Below, piece by piece: positions 1 to 8,937 of a DNA stretch of 64,000 nucleotides. The notes under the pieces were generated by a model, which was not told the origin of the DNA, ran no database searches, and saw nothing but the letters and a program-made list of their open reading frames with translations. This DNA comes from Porticoccaceae bacterium (lineage in GTDB: Bacteria > Pseudomonadota > Gammaproteobacteria > Pseudomonadales > Porticoccaceae), in NCBI GenBank assembly GCA_029252555.1, contig JAQXBF010000003.1:1-64000 (forward strand). The letters run 5' to 3'. How positions within the stretch are numbered: the stretch's first letter is position 1; every line of letters begins with the position of its first letter. Both the position numbers and the translations under genes were made by a program.

Positions 1-564
1 GCCATGGAAGTTCACGGTATCACCGATCAGTTCCTTGAAGACAAGCCGCTGTTTGCTCAGGTCGCCAAAGAGTTTTTAGAATTTGTTGATGGTGCCGATC
101 TGGTAATCCACAACGCACCCTTCGACATTGGCTTTATCAACCACGAAATAGCCAAAATGGCAGGCAAGTATCAGGTCATTGAAACCAGTTGCCGGATTAT
201 TGACACTCTGGCACTGGCACGCCAAAAACATCCCGGCCAAAAAAATAACCTCGATGCACTCTGTAAGCGCTATGGGGTAGATAACTCCCAGCGCGATCTT
301 CACGGTGCACTTCTCGATGCCGAGATTCTTGCCGATGTCTACTTGTTAATGACCGGTGGGCAGGTCAATCTGAATATTAACGACCAATCGGCATCGGATT
401 CTGGCGAGATGAATCAGGCCAGTAACATCCGCCGCTTGCCTGCGGGCCGCCCTGCGCTGCGGGTTATTACTGCCAACGAAGATGAATTGGCCAGCCATGA
501 AAAGAAACTGGATTCCATCAAAGCATCCAGTGGCGAGTGCATCTGGCAGAGCTCAGGCGAATAA
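1..564 (+). CDS. dnaQ: DNA polymerase III epsilon subunit, 3' part (proofreading exonuclease)
   Basis: This is the C-terminal part of the 3'-5' proofreading exonuclease of the replicative polymerase. The reading frame is open from the first base, so the start and the Exo I motif (DTETTG-type) lie outside the window. The ATG at base 4 is an internal methionine. About 187 residues remain, against roughly 240 in the family. The Exo II region is visible as VIHNAPFDIGFI, and the Exo III region as DLHGALLDAEILADVY with its catalytic His and Asp. The C-terminal tail that would bind the polymerase alpha subunit follows. hrpA begins six bases after the stop. Identification is firm, and only truncation by the window edge limits it. 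Confidence 0.95.
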   Translation, partial: AMEVHGITDQFLEDKPLFAQVAKEFLEFVDGADLVIHNAPFDIGFINHEIAKMAGKYQVIETSCRIIDTLALARQKHPGQKNNLDALCKRYGVDNSQRDLHGALLDAEILADVYLLMTGGQVNLNINDQSASDSGEMNQASNIRRLPAGRPALRVITANEDELASHEKKLDSIKASSGECIWQSSGE

Positions 565-570
565 AACCCC

Positions 571-3500
571 TTGTCTCAGAAGCTTCCCCCAGAATCTAAC
601 CCCGGGTTGGATATTCGTTTTCCTCTCCAAGCTCCCAGTAACGCTGACCAGTTTGAGCCGCTTAAAAAGGCGGTCCCCAGCCTGGTCACCAGCAGAGACC
701 TGTTCCGTTTAACCCGACAACTGGCAGATTTACAGCAGCGCTTCATGGCCAAACAGGATATTACCGAGAGCTGGGAAAAATGGGCTCAAGCAGTAGAGCG
801 ATCCAGCCAAATAGTGAATGGCAGGCGGGACAATCTGCCATCAATTAATTATCCAGACCTACCAGTAAGTGCCAGATCTGAAGAAATTATTGAGCTCATT
901 CGAGACAATCAGGTGGTAGTGATTGCCGGAGAAACTGGTTCCGGTAAAACCACGCAACTACCTAAAATATGTATACAAGCTGGGCGTGGGGTCAAAGGGA
1001 CTATTGGCCATACTCAGCCAAGGCGAATCGCTGCCCGCACTGTTGCCGACCGTATTGCCCAGGAGCTAAAAACGCCGCTGGGCGAAACCGTTGGCTATCA
1101 GGTGCGCTTCTCTGATCAGAGTTCCGACAAAACCCGCATCAAATTGATGACCGACGGCATTCTGCTGGCAGAGATTCAGCACGACCGATTTCTGACTAAG
1201 TACGACACATTGATTATCGATGAGGCCCATGAGCGCAGCCTTAATATCGATTTTTTGCTGGGCTATTTAAAAAACCTGCTGGCTCAGCGCGTAGACCTCA
1301 AGCTTATTATCACTTCCGCCACAATTGACATAGAGAAGTTTTCTCAGCACTTTAACAATGCACCAGTGGTCGAGGTGTCTGGCAGAACCTACCCAGTAGA
1401 AATCATTTATTCGGATATTGATGCCCTTGATATGGACCGTGACCAGCGGATTATCGAATGTCTACGAGATATCCAAGCTAATCAAAAAGCCGGAGACGTA
1501 CTGGTTTTTTTAAGTGGCGAGCGGGAAATCCGCGAAGCTAATTTGGCCATTAAGCGGGCTCAGTTACCCCATACCGAGGTCGTGCCCCTTTACGCTCGCC
1601 TAAGTCTCGCCGAACAGAGCAAAATTTTCTCTCCCCACAAAGGCCGTCGTGTGGTGCTGAGTACCAATGTCGCCGAGACCTCACTCACGGTGCCCGGGAT
1701 AGGTTATGTGATTGATACAGGGCGAGCGCGGTTATCCCGCTACAGCTATAGAACCAAGGTGCAGCGACTGCCCATCGAGGCCATATCCCAAGCTAGTGCC
1801 AACCAGAGAGCAGGGCGCTGTGGCCGTGTCAGCGACGGCATCTGTTATCGGCTCTATGAAGAGGTCGATTTTAATAATCGCCCAGCGTTTACCGACCCGG
1901 AAATAGTGCGTACTAATCTCGCCGCTGTGATCCTGCAGATGCTGCATCTGCGCATTGGTGATATTCGCAACTTCCCCTTTGTCGATCCGCCTGACAGTAG
2001 AATGATTAGCGATGGTTTTAAATTGCTAGAGGAGCTGCAGGCAGTCGACAGCAAAGGCAAACTCACCAAGCTGGGTAAGAAGCTAGTATCGATTCCCCTA
2101 GACCCAAGATTTTCCCGCATGATTTTCGAGGCCGCAAAAAATGAATCCTTAGCGGAAGTGATGATTATTACCTCCGGGTTGAGTATTCAGGATCCCCGAG
2201 AGCGCCCAGTAGATAAACAGCAAGCGGCAGATCAGGCCCATGCCCAATGGCGTGATGAGTCATCGGATTTTATGTCACTGCTCAACCTGTGGCAGCACTT
2301 TGAAAGTAAGCGACAAGAGTTGTCGACTAACCAATACAGTAAATACTGTCGCGCCAACTATGTGTCATTTTTGCGCATGAAAGAATGGCGTGATCTGCAT
2401 CATCAGGTGCGTGGCGCCTGTCGCGGGCTAAAGCTCAGAGAAAATCAAAAGCCCGCAGAATATGCTGCTATCCATCAGGCGCTGCTTTCCGGCCTGCTCG
2501 GTCAGGTGGGTATTCGCGAAGACAAATGGGAATTCCTGGGCACCAGAAACCGCAAGTTCTTTATCTTCCCCGGTTCCGGGCTGAGCAAAAACCCACCGAA
2601 ATGGGTGATGGTGGGTTCATTGATGGAAACAGCAAAGCAATACGGTCTCACTGCAGCCAAAATTGATTCAGACTGGCTTGAGCCTCTCGCGGCGCATCTG
2701 GTCAAGAAAACCTACAGCGCACCGTTTTATCATCAAAAATCCGGGCAGGTCATGGCCAAAGAGCGGCAGACATTATTTGGCCTGTCTATTTTTGAGGGCA
2801 AGAACACCGTCTATGGCAATGTGGCACCGGTTGAAGCGCGGGAGATATTTATTCAACAGGCGCTGGTGGAAGAGGGCTATCGGGGCAAAGGCAGCTTCTA
2901 TAACAACAACCAAAAGCTCGTTGCAGAGCTTCAGGCACTGGAAGACCGTTTCCGCCGCCGAGACCTGCTCGCAGAACAAAAAGTCATTTACAGTTTCTAT
3001 GACGAGCGAGTGCCAGAGGGAATCTACAATTTGCCGGCCTTTGAAGAATGGCGCAAAGCCGCAGAGCAAGAAACCGCAGCACTGCTAACCATTAACAAAG
3101 ATGCCTTAATGCTGCGCGGCATGTCAGCGGATGAAGAGGCTCAGTTTCCAGAGATGGTGCGCTGCGACGGCCTCGAATTCGAGCTCAGCTATACTTTCGA
3201 GCCGGGCCATCAAGAAGATGGTGTCAGCGCCAAAATTCCTCTTGCATTATTGCATCAGCTGCCCCGTTATTATTTTGAATGGTTAGTGCCCGGCATGCTG
3301 CGAGATAAATGTATAGCCTTGGTGAAAGGCTTGCCCAAACAGATCCGCCGGCATTTTGTGCCAGTGCCGGACTATATCGACAAAGTATTGCTGCAAGTCA
3401 GAGCGCAGGACCGGCCGTTGACCGAGGTGCTAGCAGAGCAGCTTAAGCGCCATACGGGCATCAGTATCAATGCCGATGACTGGAAGTCAGATAACATCGA

Positions 3501-4521
3501 CCCCTGGTATCTGACCAACTTTTTATTGCAGGATGAAAATGGCAAAACCATTGCCATGGCCCGCAGTTTGGAGCAGTTGCAACGAGATTTTAAGCAGCAG
3601 ATTAATGCAGGCCTAGAGCAACAGGCTTCAGATAATAGTATTTCGCGCCAAGGTATTCTGGAGTGGGATTTTGAGCTGCCCCAAGAAGTGAATTTAAAGC
3701 GGGGTAAGATTTCAATTAAAGCCTGGCCCGCCCTTAAAGACTGTGGCGACTCCGTGTCCCTTGACGTAATGGACAACCCCTTGGCCGCCGAAAAAGTCAG
3801 TCGGCTAGGTCAGCTTAGGTTGGCACTATTAAGAGGCCGCGAACAAGAGAAATATTTAACTAAACACCTGTTGCGAGGTTCAGACCTTGCCCTAAAAGCA
3901 GCGGCAATCGGTAACAGGCAAGATATTATCAAAGCGTTAATAACGGCGAGCTTTGAGGAGGCCTTATTCTCTCGGGTCGGCCTACTGCGTGATCAAGACA
4001 GTTTTGATCGCTGCTACCAGGCAGGTATCGGCAAAGTGGTGGATACCGCGCAACAGTATGCTGCACATATTGAATCCGTGTTGCCTCAGCTGCATCAAAA
4101 CCAAAAAAAAATGCGCTCTTTAGGCCTATCTGCCATCTATGCCAAAGAAGATATTGATCAGCAGCTGGGCTGGCTCTTCTCCACTGAAACCCTTGGTGGT
4201 GTAACTCTCGATCGAATATGTCAGTACCCAAGATTGGTGCGTGGAATAGAAATTCGTCTTGAAAAACTGGCGGGTCAGGTTGCTAAAGACCAGCAATATA
4301 TTCAAGAGATTCAATCCTTTCTGGAGCCTTTGCCCAACCCAAAGGAGCAGCTGCTGTCGGAAGCTCTGTCTGAGTCAATAGAGACCTTCCAATGGACATT
4401 ACAGGAATATCGAATCTCGTTGTTTGCTCAGCAATTAAAGACCAGAGTGCCAGTTTCGGCAAAGCGTCTGCAAAAACAATGGCTGGATATTGACGACCAG
4501 CTGCGTCGCTTTCTGCATTAA
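571..4521 (+). CDS. hrpA: ATP-dependent RNA helicase HrpA (DEAH box)
   Basis: A large DEAH-box RNA helicase, implicated in E. coli in rescuing stalled or collided ribosomes on mRNA. The Walker A motif GETGSGKT lies at residues 120-127 and DEAH at 217-220. Helicase motif VI follows (QRAGRCGRV), then helicase-associated domains and the long C-terminal DUF3418-type region that separates HrpA from other DEAH proteins. Length is 1316 residues, close to the roughly 1300 of E. coli HrpA. The start is uncertain: the frame opens with TTG at 571 and the next in-frame Met is near residue 59. A poor AGGCGA-like ribosome site lies about 12 bases upstream. It follows dnaQ closely and may be cotranscribed. 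Confidence 0.95.
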   Translation: MSQKLPPESNPGLDIRFPLQAPSNADQFEPLKKAVPSLVTSRDLFRLTRQLADLQQRFMAKQDITESWEKWAQAVERSSQIVNGRRDNLPSINYPDLPVSARSEEIIELIRDNQVVVIAGETGSGKTTQLPKICIQAGRGVKGTIGHTQPRRIAARTVADRIAQELKTPLGETVGYQVRFSDQSSDKTRIKLMTDGILLAEIQHDRFLTKYDTLIIDEAHERSLNIDFLLGYLKNLLAQRVDLKLIITSATIDIEKFSQHFNNAPVVEVSGRTYPVEIIYSDIDALDMDRDQRIIECLRDIQANQKAGDVLVFLSGEREIREANLAIKRAQLPHTEVVPLYARLSLAEQSKIFSPHKGRRVVLSTNVAETSLTVPGIGYVIDTGRARLSRYSYRTKVQRLPIEAISQASANQRAGRCGRVSDGICYRLYEEVDFNNRPAFTDPEIVRTNLAAVILQMLHLRIGDIRNFPFVDPPDSRMISDGFKLLEELQAVDSKGKLTKLGKKLVSIPLDPRFSRMIFEAAKNESLAEVMIITSGLSIQDPRERPVDKQQAADQAHAQWRDESSDFMSLLNLWQHFESKRQELSTNQYSKYCRANYVSFLRMKEWRDLHHQVRGACRGLKLRENQKPAEYAAIHQALLSGLLGQVGIREDKWEFLGTRNRKFFIFPGSGLSKNPPKWVMVGSLMETAKQYGLTAAKIDSDWLEPLAAHLVKKTYSAPFYHQKSGQVMAKERQTLFGLSIFEGKNTVYGNVAPVEAREIFIQQALVEEGYRGKGSFYNNNQKLVAELQALEDRFRRRDLLAEQKVIYSFYDERVPEGIYNLPAFEEWRKAAEQETAALLTINKDALMLRGMSADEEAQFPEMVRCDGLEFELSYTFEPGHQEDGVSAKIPLALLHQLPRYYFEWLVPGMLRDKCIALVKGLPKQIRRHFVPVPDYIDKVLLQVRAQDRPLTEVLAEQLKRHTGISINADDWKSDNIDPWYLTNFLLQDENGKTIAMARSLEQLQRDFKQQINAGLEQQASDNSISRQGILEWDFELPQEVNLKRGKISIKAWPALKDCGDSVSLDVMDNPLAAEKVSRLGQLRLALLRGREQEKYLTKHLLRGSDLALKAAAIGNRQDIIKALITASFEEALFSRVGLLRDQDSFDRCYQAGIGKVVDTAQQYAAHIESVLPQLHQNQKKMRSLGLSAIYAKEDIDQQLGWLFSTETLGGVTLDRICQYPRLVRGIEIRLEKLAGQVAKDQQYIQEIQSFLEPLPNPKEQLLSEALSESIETFQWTLQEYRISLFAQQLKTRVPVSAKRLQKQWLDIDDQLRRFLH

Positions 4522-4537
4522 GCTGGCCCATTACGAA

Positions 4538-4915
4538 TTGGTAGATTTGGCTTTAGATGTATCGATCTTACAGACACCAAATAACATCAGCCATCAGAGC
4601 GATTTGCTCGAGGATATTCCTCTGGTTTCACCCACGGCTTGGCGCTCTTTATACCAATACCCAGTTCATAAAGTAGGCCCAGGATTTCATCCCACACACG
4701 CATGTGTGGCCAATATCGTACTTAAGATGTATCGCAATCTTGAGTTATAGGTGAGTTTTGTGGAGTCTAACGCTATTACCCTGTGTCTTCTGGAGATGTT
4801 GGATACTCAGCAGCACAGCGACAGAGCGGTTATAGCTAAGCTAGCTGAGGCAATACAGCACTCCCAGCCGATCAGTTTAGTTGAATTTGGCGCCGAGCTA
4901 CTCCGCAATCTATAA
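4538..4915 (+). pseudogene. Small unknown reading frame split by an amber codon
   Basis: After the hrpA stop, one frame stays open from about 4538 to 4747, meets TAG at 4748-4750, then continues in the same frame from a GTG at 4751 to TAA at 4913-4915. The second piece gives 54 residues (starting SFVESNAITLCLLEML, ending AELLRNL). Together the pieces are about 125 codons. No convincing Shine-Dalgarno site or ATG precedes the first piece, and I recognise no family. It could be a decayed gene, two small genes, or chance. The mlaA promoter candidate lies just downstream. Confidence 0.25.
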
Positions 4916-4929
4916 ATAAGGGAATTAAT

Positions 4930-4958
4930 TTGTGACTTTAAGCACATTTAAGCTATAA
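4930..4958 (+). promoter_or_regulatory. Candidate sigma70 promoter for the mlaA-like gene
   Basis: TTGTGA (4930-4935) and CTATAA (4953-4958) are separated by 17 bases, a good sigma70 spacing. They lie 76 bases before the ATG at 5035. This is judged by motif only. Confidence 0.4.
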
Positions 4959-5034
4959 AAAAGACAGTTTACGCAGAGGTTAAGTGTCAGTAGAATGATT
5001 CAGCAGAAGAGGCTAGTTGCTTTAAGAGAATCAT

Positions 5035-5748
5035 ATGGTTAATTTACATCGACAATTATCGATTGCGATGCTCTTTTTTATGGGGGTCGCGCCTCTTGTG
5101 AGCGCCGATAATGCAGATAATCCGGACCCCTACGAAAATTTCAATAGAAAGTCCCATAGCTTCAATCTTACTCTCGATAGATACATTGCTCGTCCCGCCG
5201 CCGTTATTTATACCAATATTATGCCAGACCCCCTTGAAAAAGGCGTGGTCAATTTTTTCAGCAATCTTGATGAGCTAACTAATATTGCCAACGACCTTTT
5301 GCAAGGCAAATTGGGCCAAGCGGCAAATGATACAGGGCGGTTTCTACTTAATAGCACTGTGGGTGTAGGTGGTTTGTTTGATGTCGCCGAGCGTGCTGGG
5401 CTGCCGAAAAGTGAAGGCGAAGATTTCGGTCAGACTTTGGGAGCCTGGGGTGTTGGAGAAGGACCATACCTGATGTTGCCTCTGATTGGCCCATCCACAT
5501 TGCGTGACGCACCGTCTAAATACATCGATAGCTTCGCCAACCCGGTTTCCCATCTTGATGAGGTGTCAGACCGCAATAGCATAAGGTTATGGAGTTTAGT
5601 TTCTGCAAGAGCAGAATTAATTGACCTAGATGACGTCATTTCTGGAGACAGTTATTTATTTGTCAGAGATGTCTATCTTCAGCGCCGCGAATATTTAGTG
5701 AAGGATGGTGCAATTGAAGATGACTTTGGCGATTTAGACGATTACTAG
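5035..5748 (+). CDS. mlaA: MlaA/VacJ-family phospholipid-transport protein without a lipobox
   Basis: MlaA proteins sit in the outer membrane with porins and remove phospholipids from the outer leaflet as part of the Mla lipid-asymmetry pathway. The family signature PYENFNRKSHSFN starts near residue 32. Further conserved stretches are NFFSNLDELTNIANDLLQGK and DFGQTLGAWGVGEGPYLMLP. Length is 237 residues, usual for the family. The N-terminus is a hydrophobic signal sequence (about residues 6-24), but unlike E. coli MlaA it has no lipobox cysteine, and no cysteine occurs anywhere in the protein. It would therefore be cut by ordinary signal peptidase or stay anchored. The phosphatase/STAS pair follows about 110 bases downstream, an arrangement I recall from Pseudomonas (vacJ near PA2798/PA2797). 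Confidence 0.88.
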   Translation: MVNLHRQLSIAMLFFMGVAPLVSADNADNPDPYENFNRKSHSFNLTLDRYIARPAAVIYTNIMPDPLEKGVVNFFSNLDELTNIANDLLQGKLGQAANDTGRFLLNSTVGVGGLFDVAERAGLPKSEGEDFGQTLGAWGVGEGPYLMLPLIGPSTLRDAPSKYIDSFANPVSHLDEVSDRNSIRLWSLVSARAELIDLDDVISGDSYLFVRDVYLQRREYLVKDGAIEDDFGDLDDY

Positions 5749-5861
5749 GCCGGTATAGAAAAAAATTAGATTGTTGTGGGCAGCTGCTATTGTTACCCTC
5801 GCACCGAAGCATCAGCGTTCCTATGCTGAGGGTACTAAGTAACATTTAAAGCCGGTAACTA

Positions 5862-7046
5862 ATGAGCGAACTAAAAGGCCCAGTAATTCTAGTTGATCAC
5901 GACGATGCCGGGCTAAAACATTTAAAGGCAGTCTGTGAAGCTGTTGGAGAACAGACTCTAGCAGTGCAAGATGTCCAGTCTATCGTATCTGTCTGCGAAA
6001 ATCCCCTCAGTCAACCTGTAGTGCTGCGGTCAGAAAACACAGCCATCACTACAGCGGAGCAAGCCGCACAGTTAAGCCAGCTATGTGACGATTACCTGGT
6101 TATCATCGCACTAAATGAAGCCGATACCCACAGAACAGCAGATTTCTTTCGCCTCGGTGCAGCTGATGTGATAACTGCCGAAGAGAGCGCGAAAGAGCTC
6201 AAACAGACATTGGCCCGAGTTGATCATTTAGCTGAGACCCGCCAGCGCGCAAAAGAATATAGCACCGAGTTAGAAAAAACCAACCATGAACTTCAGGAGA
6301 GTCTGCGGCTGTTAAAGCAGGATCAGTTGGCCGGGCTCGAAGTGCAAAAAAGCCTAATGCCAGAGAGCCCCTTGGCCTTTGGCGACTATGAAATTTCCCA
6401 TTCTATTACGCCATCGCTTTATCTAAGCGGTGACTTTGTCGGCTACAACTTCGTGCTAGACCGCTACCTGTTATTTTATTTTGCGGATGTGTCTGGCCAT
6501 GGTGCATCATCAGCCTTTGTGACAGTTCTCCTTCGGTTTATGATCGGGCGCGTGATTCGCCGGCATATGCTCGAAAAAGACTATGTCGCATTGGCTCAGG
6601 CCCCTGAAGGGCTAGTGGAATACATCAATAATCAGCTACTCGCCACCGGTTTGGGTAAGCACCTCACCATCGTTGCTGGCTCTCTGGATACAGAGACCCG
6701 CCAATTGCGTTATGTGGTGGGAGCCCAGCAGCCTCAGCCTATTCTAATTACTGATGGGGTCGCCAAATTCTTGCCCGGAAAAGGTAAGCCTGCCGGTATC
6801 TTTGAGGATGCCTCTTGGATAGTAGAGCAGTTAGAGCTGCCAGGGAGATTTGCCCTTGTGTTGCTGTCAGATGGTGTTTATGACCTAGTGTCAGACAAAG
6901 AAATCACCGATAAAGAACAAACCCTGTTGCGTTATTTGTCCACTAGCTCCGGAAGCATAGACGAACTTAAAGAAGCTATATTTTTGGACCATATAGAAGA
7001 TCCCCAAGATGATATCTCCGTCTTACTCCTCACGGGAGGCATGTAG
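5862..7046 (+). CDS. PP2C-type (SpoIIE/RsbU-like) phosphatase with degenerate receiver domain
   Basis: Residues 1-120 have the outline of a response-regulator receiver (VILVDHDD at the start). The usual phospho-acceptor Asp near residues 55-60 is absent: that stretch reads PVVLRSENTAIT. The lysine expected at the end of the domain is also not seen. A coiled linker (about 125-155) leads to a SpoIIE/PP2C phosphatase domain with metal-binding aspartates in SGDFVG (D191), FADVSGHG (D209), LSDGVYD and the terminal DPQDDISVLLL. Such enzymes dephosphorylate a STAS-domain antagonist in partner-switching control of a sigma factor or effector. The gene for such a STAS protein begins on the next base after this stop, so that protein is the probable substrate. 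Confidence 0.88.
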   Translation: MSELKGPVILVDHDDAGLKHLKAVCEAVGEQTLAVQDVQSIVSVCENPLSQPVVLRSENTAITTAEQAAQLSQLCDDYLVIIALNEADTHRTADFFRLGAADVITAEESAKELKQTLARVDHLAETRQRAKEYSTELEKTNHELQESLRLLKQDQLAGLEVQKSLMPESPLAFGDYEISHSITPSLYLSGDFVGYNFVLDRYLLFYFADVSGHGASSAFVTVLLRFMIGRVIRRHMLEKDYVALAQAPEGLVEYINNQLLATGLGKHLTIVAGSLDTETRQLRYVVGAQQPQPILITDGVAKFLPGKGKPAGIFEDASWIVEQLELPGRFALVLLSDGVYDLVSDKEITDKEQTLLRYLSTSSGSIDELKEAIFLDHIEDPQDDISVLLLTGGM

Positions 7047-7532
7047 TTGAGCTCCGGTAAGATATTGGTCTCAGACCAAGAGGGTAGTTACCTTCTCAAG
7101 TTTAGTGGTGATGTGCGAGTGACGTTATGCGGCTCTTTAAATCGTCATATGGAAACCATCTTTGGTAGCACAGACGTCAAGAGAGTTGTGATTGATATGC
7201 TAGAGGCCGAAGGCGTTGATAGCACAACCCTGGGGCTAATCGCCAAACTTGGCATGCACTGCCAAAGCAAATACGATATTAATGTTCAGCTTTTTTGTCA
7301 GAATCCCAGCATATTGCGCACATTAAATTGCATGAGCTTCGACGAGATTATCGATATTTTCGAAGAGGTGCCAGAGATTAATGCCGAGCTGCAAGTCATT
7401 GAAACGGTGAATACCGAAGTCGACGAGATACGCCAACAAGTACTCGAAGCTCACAAGGTGTTAATGAAGCTTAGCCCCGCTAGCAGTAAAGAGTTTACTG
7501 ATCTTATTCGAGCTCTGGAATCTGGGCGCTAG
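7047..7532 (+). CDS. STAS-domain anti-sigma-factor antagonist-like protein
   Basis: A 161-residue protein with an N-terminal STAS domain. The motif VVIDMLEAEGVDSTTLGLIAK contains the candidate phosphorylated Ser/Thr at residues 59-61, as in SpoIIAA/RsbV proteins. About 60 extra C-terminal residues are probably helical. It starts with TTG directly after the phosphatase stop, and GGGAGG nine bases upstream is a strong ribosome site supporting that start. By analogy, the unphosphorylated form would bind a partner kinase or anti-sigma factor and the preceding PP2C protein would reset it. No anti-sigma kinase gene lies nearby, so the partner must be elsewhere. Confidence 0.85.
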   Translation: MSSGKILVSDQEGSYLLKFSGDVRVTLCGSLNRHMETIFGSTDVKRVVIDMLEAEGVDSTTLGLIAKLGMHCQSKYDINVQLFCQNPSILRTLNCMSFDEIIDIFEEVPEINAELQVIETVNTEVDEIRQQVLEAHKVLMKLSPASSKEFTDLIRALESGR

Positions 7533-7953
7533 GCTCTAAGCTCCGGTTGTTTGAGCTCAGCCAAGGGGTGATTTTGGGCAAACGGTCTGAGAAAAAATGG
7601 TGGGACTGAGTTCTTTCAAAAAACCCGAAATAATATGCTCTTATCTGTGGAGGGGCAGATAGGGTTGACAGTATTGTGTACTGCATTGTTATCAATAAAA
7701 AACGTCGTTAATAATAGAGATACAGAATTTACCTCTTTTGCTTGACTCTATCACTACTGGAATGTTTGTTTTTACTCTTTAAGTGCGTTATGAAACAGCA
7801 ACGGGCGTGATAATTGTTGTGGATTTTCATGATTGAAGAAGCTGATATTCAATGTCCGCTCTTGGCCGATTCTGGCCCTAGACCCAGCCATCTCTGAGGT
7901 GAAATTTTTTAGGGTGGAATGATGCTGATTTCATTGTGCTAAGTTTAAGGCAG
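7533..7953. other. Intergenic stretch, about 420 bases, no gene recognised
   Basis: This lies between the convergent STAS and LysR genes. I found no RNA gene, no clear terminator and no credible coding frame. A TTGACA hexamer at 7665-7670 has only a weak partner (GTTATC) 17 bases downstream. The region is A+T-rich. Confidence 0.5.
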
Positions 7954-8826
7954 TTACCTGGCTGAACCCCCATCCATCAGCACCAAAAACGCTAACGCCG
8001 CATTAGACAAACTCCTTTTCGTATGATGAATATACCCCAACTCCCGCTCAATCCTATTCTCCTTAAACGGCATCACATGTAACCCCCGAACCAATGTCTC
8101 CGGCAACACACTCCACCCCAGCCCAATCTCAACCATCGTGCTAATCGTCTCTAAATAGTTAGTCGACATAGGCGCCTTTAAAGGTATCCCTTCCTTCTGA
8201 AATAGATTCTGAATAATCCGCCCGGTATAAGTATTTAACCCCGGCAAAATAATCGGATACTCAGCAAGATCTTTCAGCGCCGGTTTTTTCAACTCCGCCA
8301 ATGGATGATCCTGCGCACAGATAAACCGCAGCGGGTCATTCCATATCATCTTACTATTAATATTGTGATGACTCTCCAAAGCCAGTGTAATCATGGCAAC
8401 TTCCGATTCCCCATGCAATACCTGCTCATAGGCCTTCTCGGAATCCATAAACTCAATATCCAGAATTACATTGGGATATTGCTGGGCAAACTGTTTCAGA
8501 ATAGGTGGTAGCCGATGCAGGCCCAAATGGTGGCTAATCGCCAATCTCAGTGTGCCGCTGGCTTCACCGGAGAGGTCATTAATCGCCTGCAGGGCATTTT
8601 CATATTCCTGCAGTATGCGCCTGGCTCTGGGTAGTAGCTCATTACCGGCTTCGGTGAGGGATACCTGTCGGGCAATGCGATCAAATAGCCTTTTGCCAAT
8701 CTGCTGCTCAAGCTGGGCAATGCGCTTACTGATAGCTGACTGGGTGATGTATAAAAGGTTGGCGGCCTCTGAAAATGAGCTCTGTTCGGCCACTGTAATA
8801 AAAGCTTTTAAGTTTTGATTATCCAT
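7954..8826 (-). CDS. LysR-family transcriptional regulator divergent from leuC
   Basis: A 290-residue LysR regulator. The N-terminal winged helix-turn-helix is clear (FSEAANLLYITQSAISKRIA, about residues 18-37), followed by the ligand-binding periplasmic-protein-like domain. It is read away from leuC with 111 bases between the two starts. This is the classic LysR layout, in which the protein binds the shared spacer and controls itself and the divergent operon. Pseudomonas also carries a LysR gene beside leuC. Regulation of leucine synthesis is therefore the likely role, but the inducer is unknown. Confidence 0.9.
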   Translation of the reverse strand: MDNQNLKAFITVAEQSSFSEAANLLYITQSAISKRIAQLEQQIGKRLFDRIARQVSLTEAGNELLPRARRILQEYENALQAINDLSGEASGTLRLAISHHLGLHRLPPILKQFAQQYPNVILDIEFMDSEKAYEQVLHGESEVAMITLALESHHNINSKMIWNDPLRFICAQDHPLAELKKPALKDLAEYPIILPGLNTYTGRIIQNLFQKEGIPLKAPMSTNYLETISTMVEIGLGWSVLPETLVRGLHVMPFKENRIERELGYIHHTKRSLSNAALAFLVLMDGGSAR

Positions 8827-8937
8827 TTTATGGTTTAACAGTCCTATTTAGAATGTTATTTATGCTAAATATGAATTTATTTCATCTTAAAGTAAGAATA
8901 CAATGAAAGCAATACAGAAATTCTCTGGGAGAGAGTT
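8827..8937. promoter_or_regulatory. Divergent LysR/leuC promoter region
   Basis: These 111 bases separate the LysR gene from leuC. They are very A+T-rich and include TTATGCTAAATATGAA, which contains loose T-N11-A type LysR half-sites. The GGGAGAGAG just before the leuC ATG is its ribosome site. The exact operator cannot be fixed by eye. Confidence 0.45.

Noticed and set aside
7661-7693. TTGACA with GTTATC at 17 bases as a promoter
   Set aside because: The -10 partner is poor, and the only gene downstream on that strand is leuC, which lies beyond the oppositely oriented LysR gene.
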